A stretch of 64,000 nt of DNA from Fictibacillus sp. FJAT-27399 (GCF_001510655.1 NZ_LMVC01000005.1:14411-78410); one strand, 5' to 3'. Counted from the stretch's first letter, positions 50,278-57,757 are shown. Made by a program: numbers and translations. The notes: generated by a model from the letters alone, not told the origin.

Positions 50278-51057
50278 TCAATCACCATCAAAAATATTAA
50301 AGAGACCTTTGGCGAGGCTTCCTTCATCTTTGGACTGAGGAATCGCCGCGAATACCCTGCTCGCGAGTCTGCTGAACGGCAAGGACTGAATCCACACTTT
50401 CCCGGGACCTCTTAAGGTAGCAAAGAATAACCCTTCACCGCCGAATAATGCGGTTTTTACTCCCTTTACCATCTCAATGCTATAGTCTACGTCCTTCGTC
50501 ATCGCAACAAGACAGCCTGTATCCACACGCAGCACTTCTCCAGGCTCCAGTGTTTTTTCATGAATGGTTCCGCCGGCATGAACGAAAGCCATTCCATCGC
50601 CTTCCAGCTTCTGCATGATAAATCCTTCACCGCCGAAAAAACCTGTACCAAGCTTGCGCTGAAGTTCAATTCCTACTGAGACACCTTTAGCGGCAGCCAA
50701 AAAAGCATCCTTCTGGCAAATGATCTTACCGCCATGTTCGCTCAAATCCATCGAAATAATTTTCCCCGGGTAAGGTGAAGCGAAGGAAACATGCTTTTTG
50801 CCTGAACCTTCATTCGTAAAGGTGGTCATAAACAGACTTTCACCTGTCAGCATCCGTTTACCGGCATTAAACAGCTTGCCCATTAACCCAGACCCTTGGC
50901 TTGATCCATCGCCAAAAATGGTTTCCATGCTGATGCCGTCTTCCATCATCATCAAGGCGCCTGCCTCAGCGACCACGGTTTCACTCGGATCAAGTTCCAC
51001 CTCAACAAACTGCATGTCATCTCCATGAATCTTATAATCGATCTCATGATTGTTCAT
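50278..51057 (-). CDS. AIM24 / TIGR00266 family protein
   Basis: A 259-residue beta-rich protein. [40 protein letters not shown] and [20 protein letters not shown] are landmarks of the TIGR00266/AIM24 family, with a second [14 protein letters not shown] repeat, showing an internal tandem fold. The yeast relative is needed for mitochondrial inner-membrane structure; the bacterial function is unknown. It may be membrane-associated through the Gly-rich loops. GGAGGAAGACAAA precedes ATG. Confidence 0.82.
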   Translation of the reverse strand: MNNHEIDYKIHGDDMQFVEVELDPSETVVAEAGALMMMEDGISMETIFGDGSSQGSGLMGKLFNAGKRMLTGESLFMTTFTNEGSGKKHVSFASPYPGKIISMDLSEHGGKIICQKDAFLAAAKGVSVGIELQRKLGTGFFGGEGFIMQKLEGDGMAFVHAGGTIHEKTLEPGEVLRVDTGCLVAMTKDVDYSIEMVKGVKTALFGGEGLFFATLRGPGKVWIQSLPFSRLASRVFAAIPQSKDEGSLAKGLFNIFDGD

Positions 51058-51226
51058 TTTGTCTTCCTCCTAAAGTATGTAAAAAAGTTAATGCCTCTTA
51101 TACGGCTGATGACTTATTAAGTTTCACTTTAAGAATACTTCATTCTCCTCCTGTTTTCCTGTTTATAAAAAAACTTCCGAAATTAATAATCGGAAGCTTC
51201 CATATGTATCCCTATATGAATGAGTC

Positions 51227-51391
51227 TTACTGCGCTCCCTTTTTTGCGAGACCGGAACGCAAGGTATGACGAATAAACCATAAATTAATCAGTTCCACTT
51301 TCTTATTGTACTCTTTCATGTTCAAAGCGCCTTTCAGGTGTCTTTTTCGAATCAGAAAAAAGTACCTCTCGACAACCTGGCTGTAATCCAT
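51227..51391 (-). CDS. Small 54-residue basic protein
   Basis: An uncatalogued short gene in the 450-bp gap after the AIM24 gene. The frame begins MDYSQVVERYFFLIRKRHLK and ends RHTLRSGLAKKGAQ. GAGGAGGAG lies six bases before the ATG at 51391. Its halves resemble each other: VERYFFLIRKRHLKGAL and VELINLWFIRHTLRSGL, suggesting an internal duplication of an amphipathic, Arg-rich helix. A second ATG 24 codons in has only AAAGGCG. No family is recognised. No terminator was clear. Confidence 0.55.
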   Translation of the reverse strand: MDYSQVVERYFFLIRKRHLKGALNMKEYNKKVELINLWFIRHTLRSGLAKKGAQ

Positions 51392-51507
51392 GTGATGCTC
51401 CTCCTCAAAGTTACAATTAATAGTCTTCTATACCCTTTATCGTTTTTTTCTAAGCTCGTTTTCCGCAAATTGGGGCAGACTATTGAAAAAGGAGGGATCA
51501 TGTCGTT

Positions 51508-51693
51508 ATGTCAGAAAAAGAAACAGATTATGAAGGCCGAAAAGAACTCTACCTTGATATCGACCGGATGATTAACGAAGGCATGGCTGGCGGTTCTGTC
51601 GCTCATGAATACGACTTAAAACAGATAAGTTATTCAACTGAAATCGGTGATGCAGAAGAACCCCCAATAAGACAGGATGAAGAAAACAAGTAA
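51508..51693 (+). CDS. Small acidic protein, possibly DUF4025 (YozQ-like)
   Basis: A 61-residue acidic protein: SEKETDYEGRKELYLDIDRM, then INEGMAGGSVAHEYD and a tail with EEPPIRQDEE. The LYLDIDRMINEGMAGG block resembles DUF4025 proteins such as B. subtilis YozQ, but this is a weak match from memory. AAAAGGAGGGATC precedes a first ATG at 51500 in another frame; the ATG used lies eight bases further. Repeat family A copy 5 begins shortly after its stop. Confidence 0.5.
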   Translation: MSEKETDYEGRKELYLDIDRMINEGMAGGSVAHEYDLKQISYSTEIGDAEEPPIRQDEENK

Positions 51694-51705
51694 AAAAACA
51701 ATCTG

Positions 51706-52040
51706 AAAAAGGGGCTGTCCAAGAAGTCTGGTAGCTGTTGATCTCCGCTCCAGGCTGCTCGCTTTTACCGGCGTAAACGCCTACTTTCGCAGGGCGTGCG
51801 GTGAGCCTTACCGGCGTGAACGCCTACTTTTTGGCGCAAGCGCCTGCGGGAGTCTCACCTGTCACGCTAGTCCCGCAGGACAAGGAAGGCTCCGGCAGCT
51901 TTTTATCGCACGAAGAAAATGTGAAGTTCATTTTCGAGGAGTCTCGCACCTTGCACTCCAATCAACTTTTCATTGAAGATTTTTCACGTCAAAGGAGCTG
52001 CCTGAAGGTCAATTTTCGACTTTCAGGACAGCCCCTTTTT
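51706..52040 (+). repeat. Repeat family A, copy 5 (longest, ~335 bp)
   Basis: Bounded by GGGGCTGTCCAAGAAGTCTG and GACTTTCAGGACAGCCCC. It contains both inner blocks of copy 2 and a second copy of the ACCGGCGT(A/G)AACGCCTACTTT palindrome unit, so the element has grown by internal duplication. It lies between the stop codons of two convergent genes. Confidence 0.85.
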
Positions 52041-52046
52041 TCCGTA

Positions 52047-53696
52047 TTAAGTTATCTTTCTCAATTCATTCACTGTTTTGATGAGCTCGTTATACCGTTC
52101 TTCAAGCACCTCTTTTTGGTCGCCTTTCCGCGGTATGGACAAGCGCCCCACAATATCAGCAAGCTCCAGTTCTAGAGCCAATAGTTCACCTTGGTTGATC
52201 GATGGAGTTTTATCCAGCTTTAGAGCCTGCTGCTGAAAAGCATCATAATTCCCTTCCGAAAATAACGCACTCTGATGATCCTGAAAGACAAGGACATGAT
52301 CTGCCAATGCATTCATAAGGTGGCGGTCATGTGTCGAGAACAAGATGGTGCCCGGATAAGCTTTTAAAACCGTTTCCAGCGCCTCTCTGGTAAAAACGTC
52401 CAGATAATTCGTCGGCTCATCGAGCAGCAGAAGATTATAATCTCCAAGAAAAACCTTCGTCAATGCTGTTTTTACCCGTTCCCCCCCGCTCAGCACACTT
52501 ACCTTTTTGTGAACATCTTCTCTTTTAAATAACAGCCGTGCGAGTACAGTCCGAATGAATTCCTCGGAATACGGGCTATTTTTAGAAACGTTCTCCAGAA
52601 TAGAAAGATCTTCATTCAGGATGTTGAGCTGCTGATTAAAATATCCAATCTTCAAGGCCTTTGACAAAGATACTGCCGGGTGTGCAGATTGGATCATGCT
52701 GATCAGGGTGGACTTTCCGCAGCCGTTCGGACCAATAAGGGCTGTTCTGCTCCCGGTCTTTACAATAAATGAAATGCCAGCAAACAATAAATGGTCTCCA
52801 AAAGACCTTGAAGCGTCTTTTACCTGGATCGCCTGTTTAGCATGCACTGGCGTAAATTGCTGGATATCAAACTGAACGGCTTCCGTTTCTCTCGGCTTTT
52901 CCTTTTTCTCCAGCTGTTCTACCCGTTTTTCCATCGCTTTGACGTTCTTCATCATCGCCGCTTGCTTGCTTTTAACCCTTCCCCTGCCGAGATTGGCTTC
53001 TTTATAGCTCATCCGGCTCGGCTTTTTCTTCATGCTCTTTACTTTTTGTGTCTTTTCCCGTGCAGCTTCAAGCAGTCTTTGCTTTTCTTTCGTATACTCC
53101 CCATACTCAAAAAATTGACGGGTTCGCTCATGTTCTTTTTGTTTACGGTATGCTGAGTAGTTTCCTGAATAGAAGGTTGGAACTGTATTTTCGATCTCCA
53201 GGATCTTCGTGCAGATTTCATCAAGAAACGCCCGGTCATGCGAAATTAGCACAACGCCCCCAGGAAAGCTCTTCAATTCATTCTCCAGCTGCTGAATTCC
53301 CTGCAGATCCAGATGGCTTGTCGGTTCATCCAGAAATAAAAGGTCAGGGTTCTGCTGCAGGGCGGAGGCAATTTTCAACCGTGTTTTCTCGCCTCCACTC
53401 ATGGTCAGCCATTCCTTGTCCTGAATTCCCCAGATTCTTTGCAAAGCGTCCGAAGGGTTCTCTTCCAGCTCATCTCCAAATTGCAAAACTGACGAAATTC
53501 TTCCAAAGACATGAACACTGCCTGTATCTGCAGCTTCTTCCTTTGCTAAAATGTTCATCAGCGTTGATTTTCCGGCTCCGTTCAATCCTACGATGCCAAT
53601 CCTGTCCCCTCTGTTGATTTTCAGCGGTTCTGTGAGTTTTATAATCAACCGGTCACTGTATGACTTTTCAATATTTGCGGCTTCTAATAAAAGCAT
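52047..53696 (-). CDS. vmlR: ABC-F ribosomal protection protein, VmlR-like
   Basis: A 549-residue protein with two ABC ATPase domains: GLNGAGKSTL, MSGGEKTRLKIASAL, LLFLDEPTSHLD; then GPNGCGKSTL, LSGGERVKTALTKVF, LLLLDEPTNYLD. The linker (residues ~185-285) is long and Lys-rich, and a short C-terminal extension follows, as in B. subtilis VmlR, which protects ribosomes from lincosamides, streptogramin A and pleuromutilins. Close length (VmlR ~547) and an attenuation leader support the assignment, but other Msr/Vga-type ABC-F proteins are possible. GGGAGG precedes ATG and is sequestered in a hairpin. Confidence 0.75.
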   Translation of the reverse strand: MLLLEAANIEKSYSDRLIIKLTEPLKINRGDRIGIVGLNGAGKSTLMNILAKEEAADTGSVHVFGRISSVLQFGDELEENPSDALQRIWGIQDKEWLTMSGGEKTRLKIASALQQNPDLLFLDEPTSHLDLQGIQQLENELKSFPGGVVLISHDRAFLDEICTKILEIENTVPTFYSGNYSAYRKQKEHERTRQFFEYGEYTKEKQRLLEAAREKTQKVKSMKKKPSRMSYKEANLGRGRVKSKQAAMMKNVKAMEKRVEQLEKKEKPRETEAVQFDIQQFTPVHAKQAIQVKDASRSFGDHLLFAGISFIVKTGSRTALIGPNGCGKSTLISMIQSAHPAVSLSKALKIGYFNQQLNILNEDLSILENVSKNSPYSEEFIRTVLARLLFKREDVHKKVSVLSGGERVKTALTKVFLGDYNLLLLDEPTNYLDVFTREALETVLKAYPGTILFSTHDRHLMNALADHVLVFQDHQSALFSEGNYDAFQQQALKLDKTPSINQGELLALELELADIVGRLSIPRKGDQKEVLEERYNELIKTVNELRKIT

Positions 53697-53703
53697 AAAA
53701 AGA

Positions 53704-53945
53704 CCTCCCTGTTTTGATCAGAGAGGAAAAATTCGCACAAAAATAACGATACCTGTCCCGTAAAACCGGGTATCACGTAAAAAAAACAGGTATGAAAAAT
53801 GGGCAAACTAATCCTATCCGAAGTTTAGATTCAAAAATGAATATAAAGTTCAATTAAAATAGGAGTTAGTTACGCATTGGACGATACACCTGTTCCCTTC
53901 TAGTTTTATCACCATCAGTTTAGTCGAATTTCCCAAAAATGTCAA
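53704..53945 (-). promoter_or_regulatory. VmlR-type leader: promoter, three-codon uORF, attenuator and SD hairpin
   Basis: All on the minus strand. TTGACA (53945-53940) and TAAACT (53922-53917), 17-bp spacing, form the promoter. A uORF ATGCGTAACTAA (53877-53866) follows AGGTG by nine bases. ATACCTGT can pair with ACAGGTAT (53793-53749 region) or, exclusively, GATACC with GGTATC (53774-53748) to make a terminator-like hairpin. CCTCTCTG and CAGGGAGG (53726-53704) hide the ribosome site. This fits antibiotic-dependent ribosome-mediated control known for vmlR. Confidence 0.6.
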
Positions 53946-53949
53946 TCGG

Positions 53950-54420
53950 TCAATCATCAAATCTTCGGATGTCTACTTTTTTTGGTTTTTGACGATCAGC
54001 GGGCAGCCGATAAAGCTTAATGTACAAGAATCCTTTCTTATACGTCGCATGAATGGCGTCACTGCGGACCCGATACGGCAGTTCCACTTCTCTGCTAAAG
54101 GCTCCTGAACCGAACTCTTCCTTGGCTATTCTATATTTTCCTCCGATCAAGTTGGTTTTCCCTTTGATATGAACGCTCCTGTCATCCACATACACATCCA
54201 CATCTTCCGCTTTCTCAAGGCCTGGAATGGCAGCAATGCATAAGAGCTCATTCTCAGATTCATAAATATTAACAGCCGGAAATCCCCGCTCTTCTTGCGG
54301 CTGGGACTGCTGTTGCTCCCTCTGTGTGTCTTCCTGCTGCTGGTAAGGAGAAAAGAAATTTTGGCCAAGGTACTGATCAGCAAACTTCTTCCACTCCATC
54401 ATCTGTTTCCATGAATCCAA
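53950..54420 (-). CDS. Hsp20/alpha-crystallin family protein, spore-coat type
   Basis: A 156-residue small heat-shock-type protein. The N-terminus MDSWKQMMEWKKFADQYLGQ is followed by a Gln-rich linker (QQQEDTQREQQQSQPQ) and an alpha-crystallin domain with FPAVNIYESENELLCIAAIP, FSREVELPYRVRSDAIHATY and KKGFLYIKLYRLP. Its TTG start follows AAGGAGGGATACCA and lies 38 bp after gerPB on the same strand, so it is probably the last gene of the gerP operon. B. subtilis CotM and CotP are coat proteins of this fold, so a role in the coat is inferred. Confidence 0.75.
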   Translation of the reverse strand: MDSWKQMMEWKKFADQYLGQNFFSPYQQQEDTQREQQQSQPQEERGFPAVNIYESENELLCIAAIPGLEKAEDVDVYVDDRSVHIKGKTNLIGGKYRIAKEEFGSGAFSREVELPYRVRSDAIHATYKKGFLYIKLYRLPADRQKPKKVDIRRFDD

Positions 54421-54458
54421 TGGTATCCCTCCTTTCTTTGTTTATTAGCTGTAAACAT

Positions 54459-54653
54459 TTATGAAGGTGCAGGGAGTTCGACAGCTGGGACCGCGGCAAG
54501 CGGAGGAGCTTCCCCGGTGAAGCCTCCTGTATTGTACAAGTTAGAAACGGGCCGGATCATGCCCGCACTGCCGATTTGCATGACGGATGAATTCTGAATC
54601 CCCTGTACCTTTAATTGATAGATGGTAATGGTCTGGTTAACAAACAGATTCAA
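54459..54653 (-). CDS. gerPB: Spore germination protein GerPB
   Basis: A 64-residue protein: NLFVNQTITIYQLKVQGIQN, SSVMQIGSAGMIRPVSNLYN and TGGFTGEAPPL match the GerPB pattern (NQTI..., QIGSAG, NTGGFTEPAP). GerP proteins sit in the inner coat and help germinants reach their receptors. In B. subtilis gerPB is second in the operon; here it follows gerPE, so the gene order is rearranged. The TTG start is two bases beyond the gerPE stop and uses GAGGGAGGAA inside gerPE. Confidence 0.8.
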   Translation of the reverse strand: MNLFVNQTITIYQLKVQGIQNSSVMQIGSAGMIRPVSNLYNTGGFTGEAPPLAAVPAVELPAPS

Positions 54654-54655
54654 GG

Positions 54656-55114
54656 CTATTCCTCCCTCATTTGTCCATGGTCTTGCTTGTGCCTTGATAC
54701 CGGTGATACTGGAACGATCGCCAGGTTTTTCGGATCGGGATTGGTTCGATAATCCCTTATATGCTTAACCCTCGATTCGAGGTCGATGTTTTGAATACCG
54801 CCAATATGAAGCATGGCAGCTGTTGATATACCCAAAATATCAATAACCCCTACTCTGATATAGGCAGGATCATTATATGATTCCATAGTGACTTCTTTCG
54901 GCGGCGTAGGCCTTGGGCGCGGTATAGTAAACGCCTGGTAGTTCGGAAAATTAATGAGTCCGCTTAACGCCAAATCAAAAGTCGGCTCATACTTCTGGAT
55001 GGCCAGTGCCTGTGAAAAGGCAGCAAACTGGTCTGTATCCCCGATATTTACGATGGATGAAAATAACATTGAACGGATGTGAATATGATTGACCTCCGAT
55101 GTTCTCGGTATCAT
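54656..55114 (-). CDS. gerPE: Spore germination protein GerPE
   Basis: A 152-residue protein beginning MIPRTSEVNHIHIRSMLFSS, then IVNIGDTDQFAAFSQALAIQ and ILGISTAAMLHIGGIQNIDL, with ESRVKHIR near the end. This double IGD/IGG layout is typical of GerPE. It starts one base after the gerPD stop (TAATATG) with no clear ribosome site, so it probably depends on translation of gerPD. The frame continues 32 codons upstream within gerPD, which is rejected. Confidence 0.82.
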   Translation of the reverse strand: MIPRTSEVNHIHIRSMLFSSIVNIGDTDQFAAFSQALAIQKYEPTFDLALSGLINFPNYQAFTIPRPRPTPPKEVTMESYNDPAYIRVGVIDILGISTAAMLHIGGIQNIDLESRVKHIRDYRTNPDPKNLAIVPVSPVSRHKQDHGQMREE

Positions 55115-55115
55115 A

Positions 55116-55292
55116 TTATAGTGCCAGAGGAACGAGTGAGGTTCCGACCACCAGGGCTTCCGGTGGTGTATCAAATATGGAAGCCAGACAAATATGCCCG
55201 GCATCGCCAACCAAAACGAGCGAAGAGATACTCACCCCTACAATTTTAAGAGAGCCCACAGACAGTTCATGATTGATCACCTGGAATCTCAT
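55116..55292 (-). CDS. gerPD: Spore germination protein GerPD
   Basis: A 58-residue protein: MRFQVINHELSVGSLKIVGV, SSLVLVGDAGHICLASIFDT, PPEALVVGT. The (V)GD...ASIFDTPPE block is the GerPD signature. It is a small coat-localised component of the GerP system. The ATG at 55292 follows GGGGGTG and lies inside the end of gerPC (26-bp overlap), so translation is coupled. The downstream gerPE follows after one base. Confidence 0.82.
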   Translation of the reverse strand: MRFQVINHELSVGSLKIVGVSISSLVLVGDAGHICLASIFDTPPEALVVGTSLVPLAL

Positions 55293-55905
55293 GGTTCTCA
55301 CCCCCGATGTTATTGTTCTTTAAGCTTAAGATGAAATGCTCAATTCCCTTGTACACATCACCTTTCACTTTATTCTCAACGAGCAATATGCCCTCTTGGT
55401 TATGGGGAGGATATTTTTGAAGGTAATGCTCCAGCCTGCCCGGAAGCTGTGTCCGGATATCATTCAAAATCAGTTCACGATAAGATTCATCCAGTTTATG
55501 TTCTTGTTCCTCTTCTATTTTGGTTATGTCTTCCGGTGCCTCAATGTTCATATATTCTTCAAGGTTTGCCATGATTGCTGTATATTCCCGGCTTGAACTC
55601 ATGGCGCCCGGGGGTGGTTTACTGCCGCCAACTGCGATGGATTCACCGCCCACTGTAAAATCATCCACCATGTTTTTGCCGTCACTTTCAGAGCTCAGCC
55701 CAATGTTCAGCGTTCCGTCAAGCCTCTCAATTTTCAGCTGATCAAAAGAATATTGGATTTGTGTGGTCGGCTGGTCTTTTACTTTCTTCATATCCTTGGT
55801 CAATTCTTCAATCTGCTTTTCCAGTTCACATACTTTATCTTGCAGGCATTGAAGCTGCCCCTGCATCTGCTGGATATAATAGTATTGATTATAGCTATCC
55901 GACAT
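55267..55905 (-). CDS. gerPC: Spore germination protein GerPC
   Basis: A 212-residue protein. The N-terminal ~55 residues form a coiled coil (QMQGQLQCLQDKVCELEKQIEELTKDMKKV region), followed by QIQYSFDQLKIERLDGTLNIGL, the hallmark of GerPC, and a helical C-terminal domain ending in KVKGDVYKGIEHFILSL. It is the largest GerP component, and the coiled coil suggests an assembly role. It lies 65 bp after the gerPA-type gene where gerPB is found in B. subtilis. Confidence 0.85.
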   Translation of the reverse strand: MSDSYNQYYYIQQMQGQLQCLQDKVCELEKQIEELTKDMKKVKDQPTTQIQYSFDQLKIERLDGTLNIGLSSESDGKNMVDDFTVGGESIAVGGSKPPPGAMSSSREYTAIMANLEEYMNIEAPEDITKIEEEQEHKLDESYRELILNDIRTQLPGRLEHYLQKYPPHNQEGILLVENKVKGDVYKGIEHFILSLKNNNIGGENHEIPGDQS

Positions 55906-55970
55906 AACATCATCTCCTTACTTAGTTTTATGCCGGATCTGCTGTAAATTTGCTTTTAAAATCAACACTT

Positions 55971-56192
55971 CTAGTTATTTGCAATATTCGTATTATCGAA
56001 CTGATCCATATCGTACGTATTTGTAAGGTTGTAGCCCGTGTTCGTCCTTATGTTATCACCCGTGTTAAACGACCCAGCGCCTGCAAAGGTCTTCGCATTG
56101 CTGATAGGATTGATGGCCTGAACATCCCCGATATGGACAATGGAGCTGCTCGATACAGAGGCAATATTTATACTCCCTACGATTCCAGGCAC
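55971..56192 (-). CDS. gerPA: Spore germination protein, GerPA/GerPF family (operon first gene)
   Basis: A 73-residue protein: MPGIVGSINIASVSSSSIVH, IGDVQAINPISNAKTFAGAG, SFNTGDNIRTNTGYNLTNTY ending DNTNIANN. This is the GerPA/GerPF fold; its place as first gene before gerPC fits gerPA, although GerPA and GerPF are hard to tell apart. The GTG start follows GGGGGTGG. A SigK-type promoter (56224-56250) stands just upstream, in line with mother-cell expression. Confidence 0.72.
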   Translation of the reverse strand: MPGIVGSINIASVSSSSIVHIGDVQAINPISNAKTFAGAGSFNTGDNIRTNTGYNLTNTYDMDQFDNTNIANN

Positions 56193-56223
56193 TTCAAACC
56201 ACCCCCTGCCAACAGTCTCCTCA

Positions 56224-56250
56224 TATCATATGTCACGATTTCCTAGGTGT
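56224..56250 (-). promoter_or_regulatory. SigK-type promoter of the gerP operon
   Basis: On the minus strand CATATGATA (56232-56224) fits the SigK -10 CATANNNTA. AC-containing sequence (AACACC, 56251-56246) lies at about the right -35 distance. Confidence 0.5.
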
Positions 56251-56268
56251 TCACCCTCTTATCTGTTC

Positions 56269-56296
56269 ACCCTTTGAAGAATTTGCACATACATTA
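56269..56296 (+). promoter_or_regulatory. SigK-type promoter of the gerPF-hsp20 pair
   Basis: CATACATTA (56288-56296) fits CATANNNTA, with ACC (56269-56271) 16 bp upstream as -35. It is divergent from the gerP operon promoter. Confidence 0.55.
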
Positions 56297-56348
56297 ATAA
56301 GAGCAGCATGCAATCTATACGGTACTTCTAAAAGGGAGGTTCGTTCTC

Positions 56349-56573
56349 TTGCCATCACTGATCGTGGGGCCTGTAACCATTTCCTCTGTGCAAGCCGATG
56401 GAGTAGTTAACTTTGGTGACACCCTTGTCATTAACCCTAAAAGCACAAGCAAAGGGTATAGCGGCTCTGGAGGCGGAAATACAGGCAATTTCCTGCAAAC
56501 CGTTACATTTATCAGTTCAACCAACACATTAGATACAGATGCTGTTGATTCGAACGTTGCCGGCAACGCCTAA
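56349..56573 (+). CDS. gerPF: Spore germination protein, GerPF/GerPA family (divergent copy)
   Basis: A 74-residue protein: MPSLIVGPVTISSVQADGVV, NFGDTLVINPKSTSKGYSGS, GGGNTGNFLQTVTF ending DSNVAGNA. It belongs to the same small family as the 55971 protein and is closest to GerPF in the NFGD...PKS.SKSYSGSG block. In B. subtilis gerPF closes the gerP operon; here it is transcribed the other way, from its own SigK-type promoter, with a second Hsp20-like gene 25 bp downstream. TTG start after AAAAGGGAGG. Confidence 0.7.
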   Translation: MPSLIVGPVTISSVQADGVVNFGDTLVINPKSTSKGYSGSGGGNTGNFLQTVTFISSTNTLDTDAVDSNVAGNA

Positions 56574-56598
56574 TTTACTGAATAAGGAGGGGTAAATC

Positions 56599-57060
56599 AT
56601 GCCTGAAAATGGCGGACCCATCATGCCATTCTTTAATGAAAAGTCATTGGGAACGTGGGTAAAATCTTTAGAACAATTCATTGATAAAAGCTTTGAGCAT
56701 TACCAGACAATGGTTGACCATCTATCGTTCCCATTAGAGATTCAGGAGACCAAAAATGAGTTTATCGCCTACGCCAACCTCGAAAACTATGATCAAGGCC
56801 AAATTCAAATCGAGGTGCTGGAACGCGCACTTAAAATTATTGCATTTGCTTCTGAATCCAATCGCTTCGCCGATGATAAAAACAATATCACTCAATTCAA
56901 ACAGGCGAATAAACGAGTCGAGCGACTTGTCCCGCTGCCTTTTGCTGTAAAACAGGAAGACGTGCGAGCCACGTACGGGAACGGTGTCTTAAAAATCCGT
57001 GTTAAGAAAAGAAAGCCTTCTGCACACTATATTGATATTCAGCCTGAAATTGAAGGATAA
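56599..57060 (+). CDS. Hsp20/alpha-crystallin-like protein (second copy)
   Basis: A 153-residue protein. After an N-terminal helical part (SLGTWVKSLEQFIDKSFEHY) it has a degenerate alpha-crystallin domain: FPLEIQETKNEFIAYANLEN, ERLVPLPFAVKQEDVRATYG and GVLKIRVKKRK, where A-x-Y-x-(N/K)-G-(V/F)-L is the conserved core. It follows gerPF by 25 bp, mirroring the Hsp20 gene at the end of the other gerP unit. AAGGAGGGG precedes ATG. A spore-coat role like CotM/CotP is inferred from context. Confidence 0.7.
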   Translation: MPENGGPIMPFFNEKSLGTWVKSLEQFIDKSFEHYQTMVDHLSFPLEIQETKNEFIAYANLENYDQGQIQIEVLERALKIIAFASESNRFADDKNNITQFKQANKRVERLVPLPFAVKQEDVRATYGNGVLKIRVKKRKPSAHYIDIQPEIEG

Positions 57061-57082
57061 CACTTGTGATTGAACCGCCATC

Positions 57083-57140
57083 TGAAAAGCAGAGAGAATC
57101 CGCGAGATTGCGCTTGTGCCCCTCTGCTTTTTAGGTTTTT
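57083..57140 (+). terminator. Intrinsic terminator of gerPF-hsp20
   Basis: AAAAGCAGAG and CTCTGCTTTT enclose a ~27-nt loop and are followed by T-rich sequence. Confidence 0.6.
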
Positions 57141-57196
57141 TTACAGTGGAAGGAGATCCGGGAGGGTTCTTTTTTCATAAAAGAGCGGCAGGAAGA

Positions 57197-57277
57197 CATA
57201 ATTGAGCGAAAGACAGAGATAATTGAGCCAAACTGATCAGGAATTGAGCCTAACCCGAAATAAATGAGCCTAACTAA
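57197..57277 (+). repeat. Short tandem degenerate repeat, AATTGAGC units
   Basis: Four units spaced about 20 bp read ATAATTGAGCGAAA, ATAATTGAGCCAAA, GAATTGAGCCTAA and AAATGAGCCTAA. The remainder of the 57061-57447 gap shows only the terminator before and AT-rich sequence after. No coding potential. Confidence 0.6.
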
Positions 57278-57447
57278 AATTCAAGCTCTTCACACCTGCA
57301 AAATCAACCGGCTTTTATTATCCCCAGCTTACTCATCCTTACATAAAATAAATTACATTTTACTAGGTTGAATATCTTGTACACTCTTGCCAGACCTACA
57401 TATGCTGTAACTACAGAAATAAAATTTAAATAGATTGGAACGATTTC

Positions 57448-57711
57448 ATGCGCCAGATGAATCCTTACGGGTACGGACAGTATCCGCAGTACGGCATGCA
57501 GCCTGGAATGGGCTATGGACAGCCAGGCTATCCTGGTTACCCTGGCCAAGCTTACGGCCAGGGCGGATATATGGGAGCAGGTTACCATGGGATGGTCCCG
57601 GGTTATGGCCAAGGTGTTTACGGAGGCTATCCTATACAGAATCCTGCATACCCTCAGCAGTATACAAAACCGCCTCAAGGCGGCGGAGGATGCGGCTGCG
57701 GCGGCAGATAA
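57448..57711 (+). CDS. Tyr/Gly/Pro-rich coat-like protein
   Basis: An 87-residue low-complexity protein: repeated GYGQ/PGYPG/GYGQG units with many Tyr, then a PPQGGGGCGCGGR tail with two Cys. There is no signal peptide. Tyr/Gly/Pro-rich proteins of this kind (for example YeeK) are coat proteins that become cross-linked through tyrosines or disulfides; this assignment rests on composition and spore-gene surroundings. The start has only a weak site (GGAACG). A strong terminator follows directly. Confidence 0.6.
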   Translation: MRQMNPYGYGQYPQYGMQPGMGYGQPGYPGYPGQAYGQGGYMGAGYHGMVPGYGQGVYGGYPIQNPAYPQQYTKPPQGGGGCGCGGR

Positions 57712-57747
57712 AAAAAAACAACCGGAGACACCTCCGGTTGTTTTTTT
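57710..57747. terminator. Bidirectional intrinsic terminator
   Basis: AACAACCGGAG and CTCCGGTTGTT pair around a 4-nt loop with A and T tracts on either side, between convergent genes. Confidence 0.85.
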
Positions 57748-57757
57748 ACATGGTTAT

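Noticed and set aside
51801-52175. 124-residue ORF across repeat family A copy 5
   Set aside because: It runs through the repeat and into the 3-prime end of vmlR on the other strand; the same translated stretch occurs in other copies only because they are repeats.
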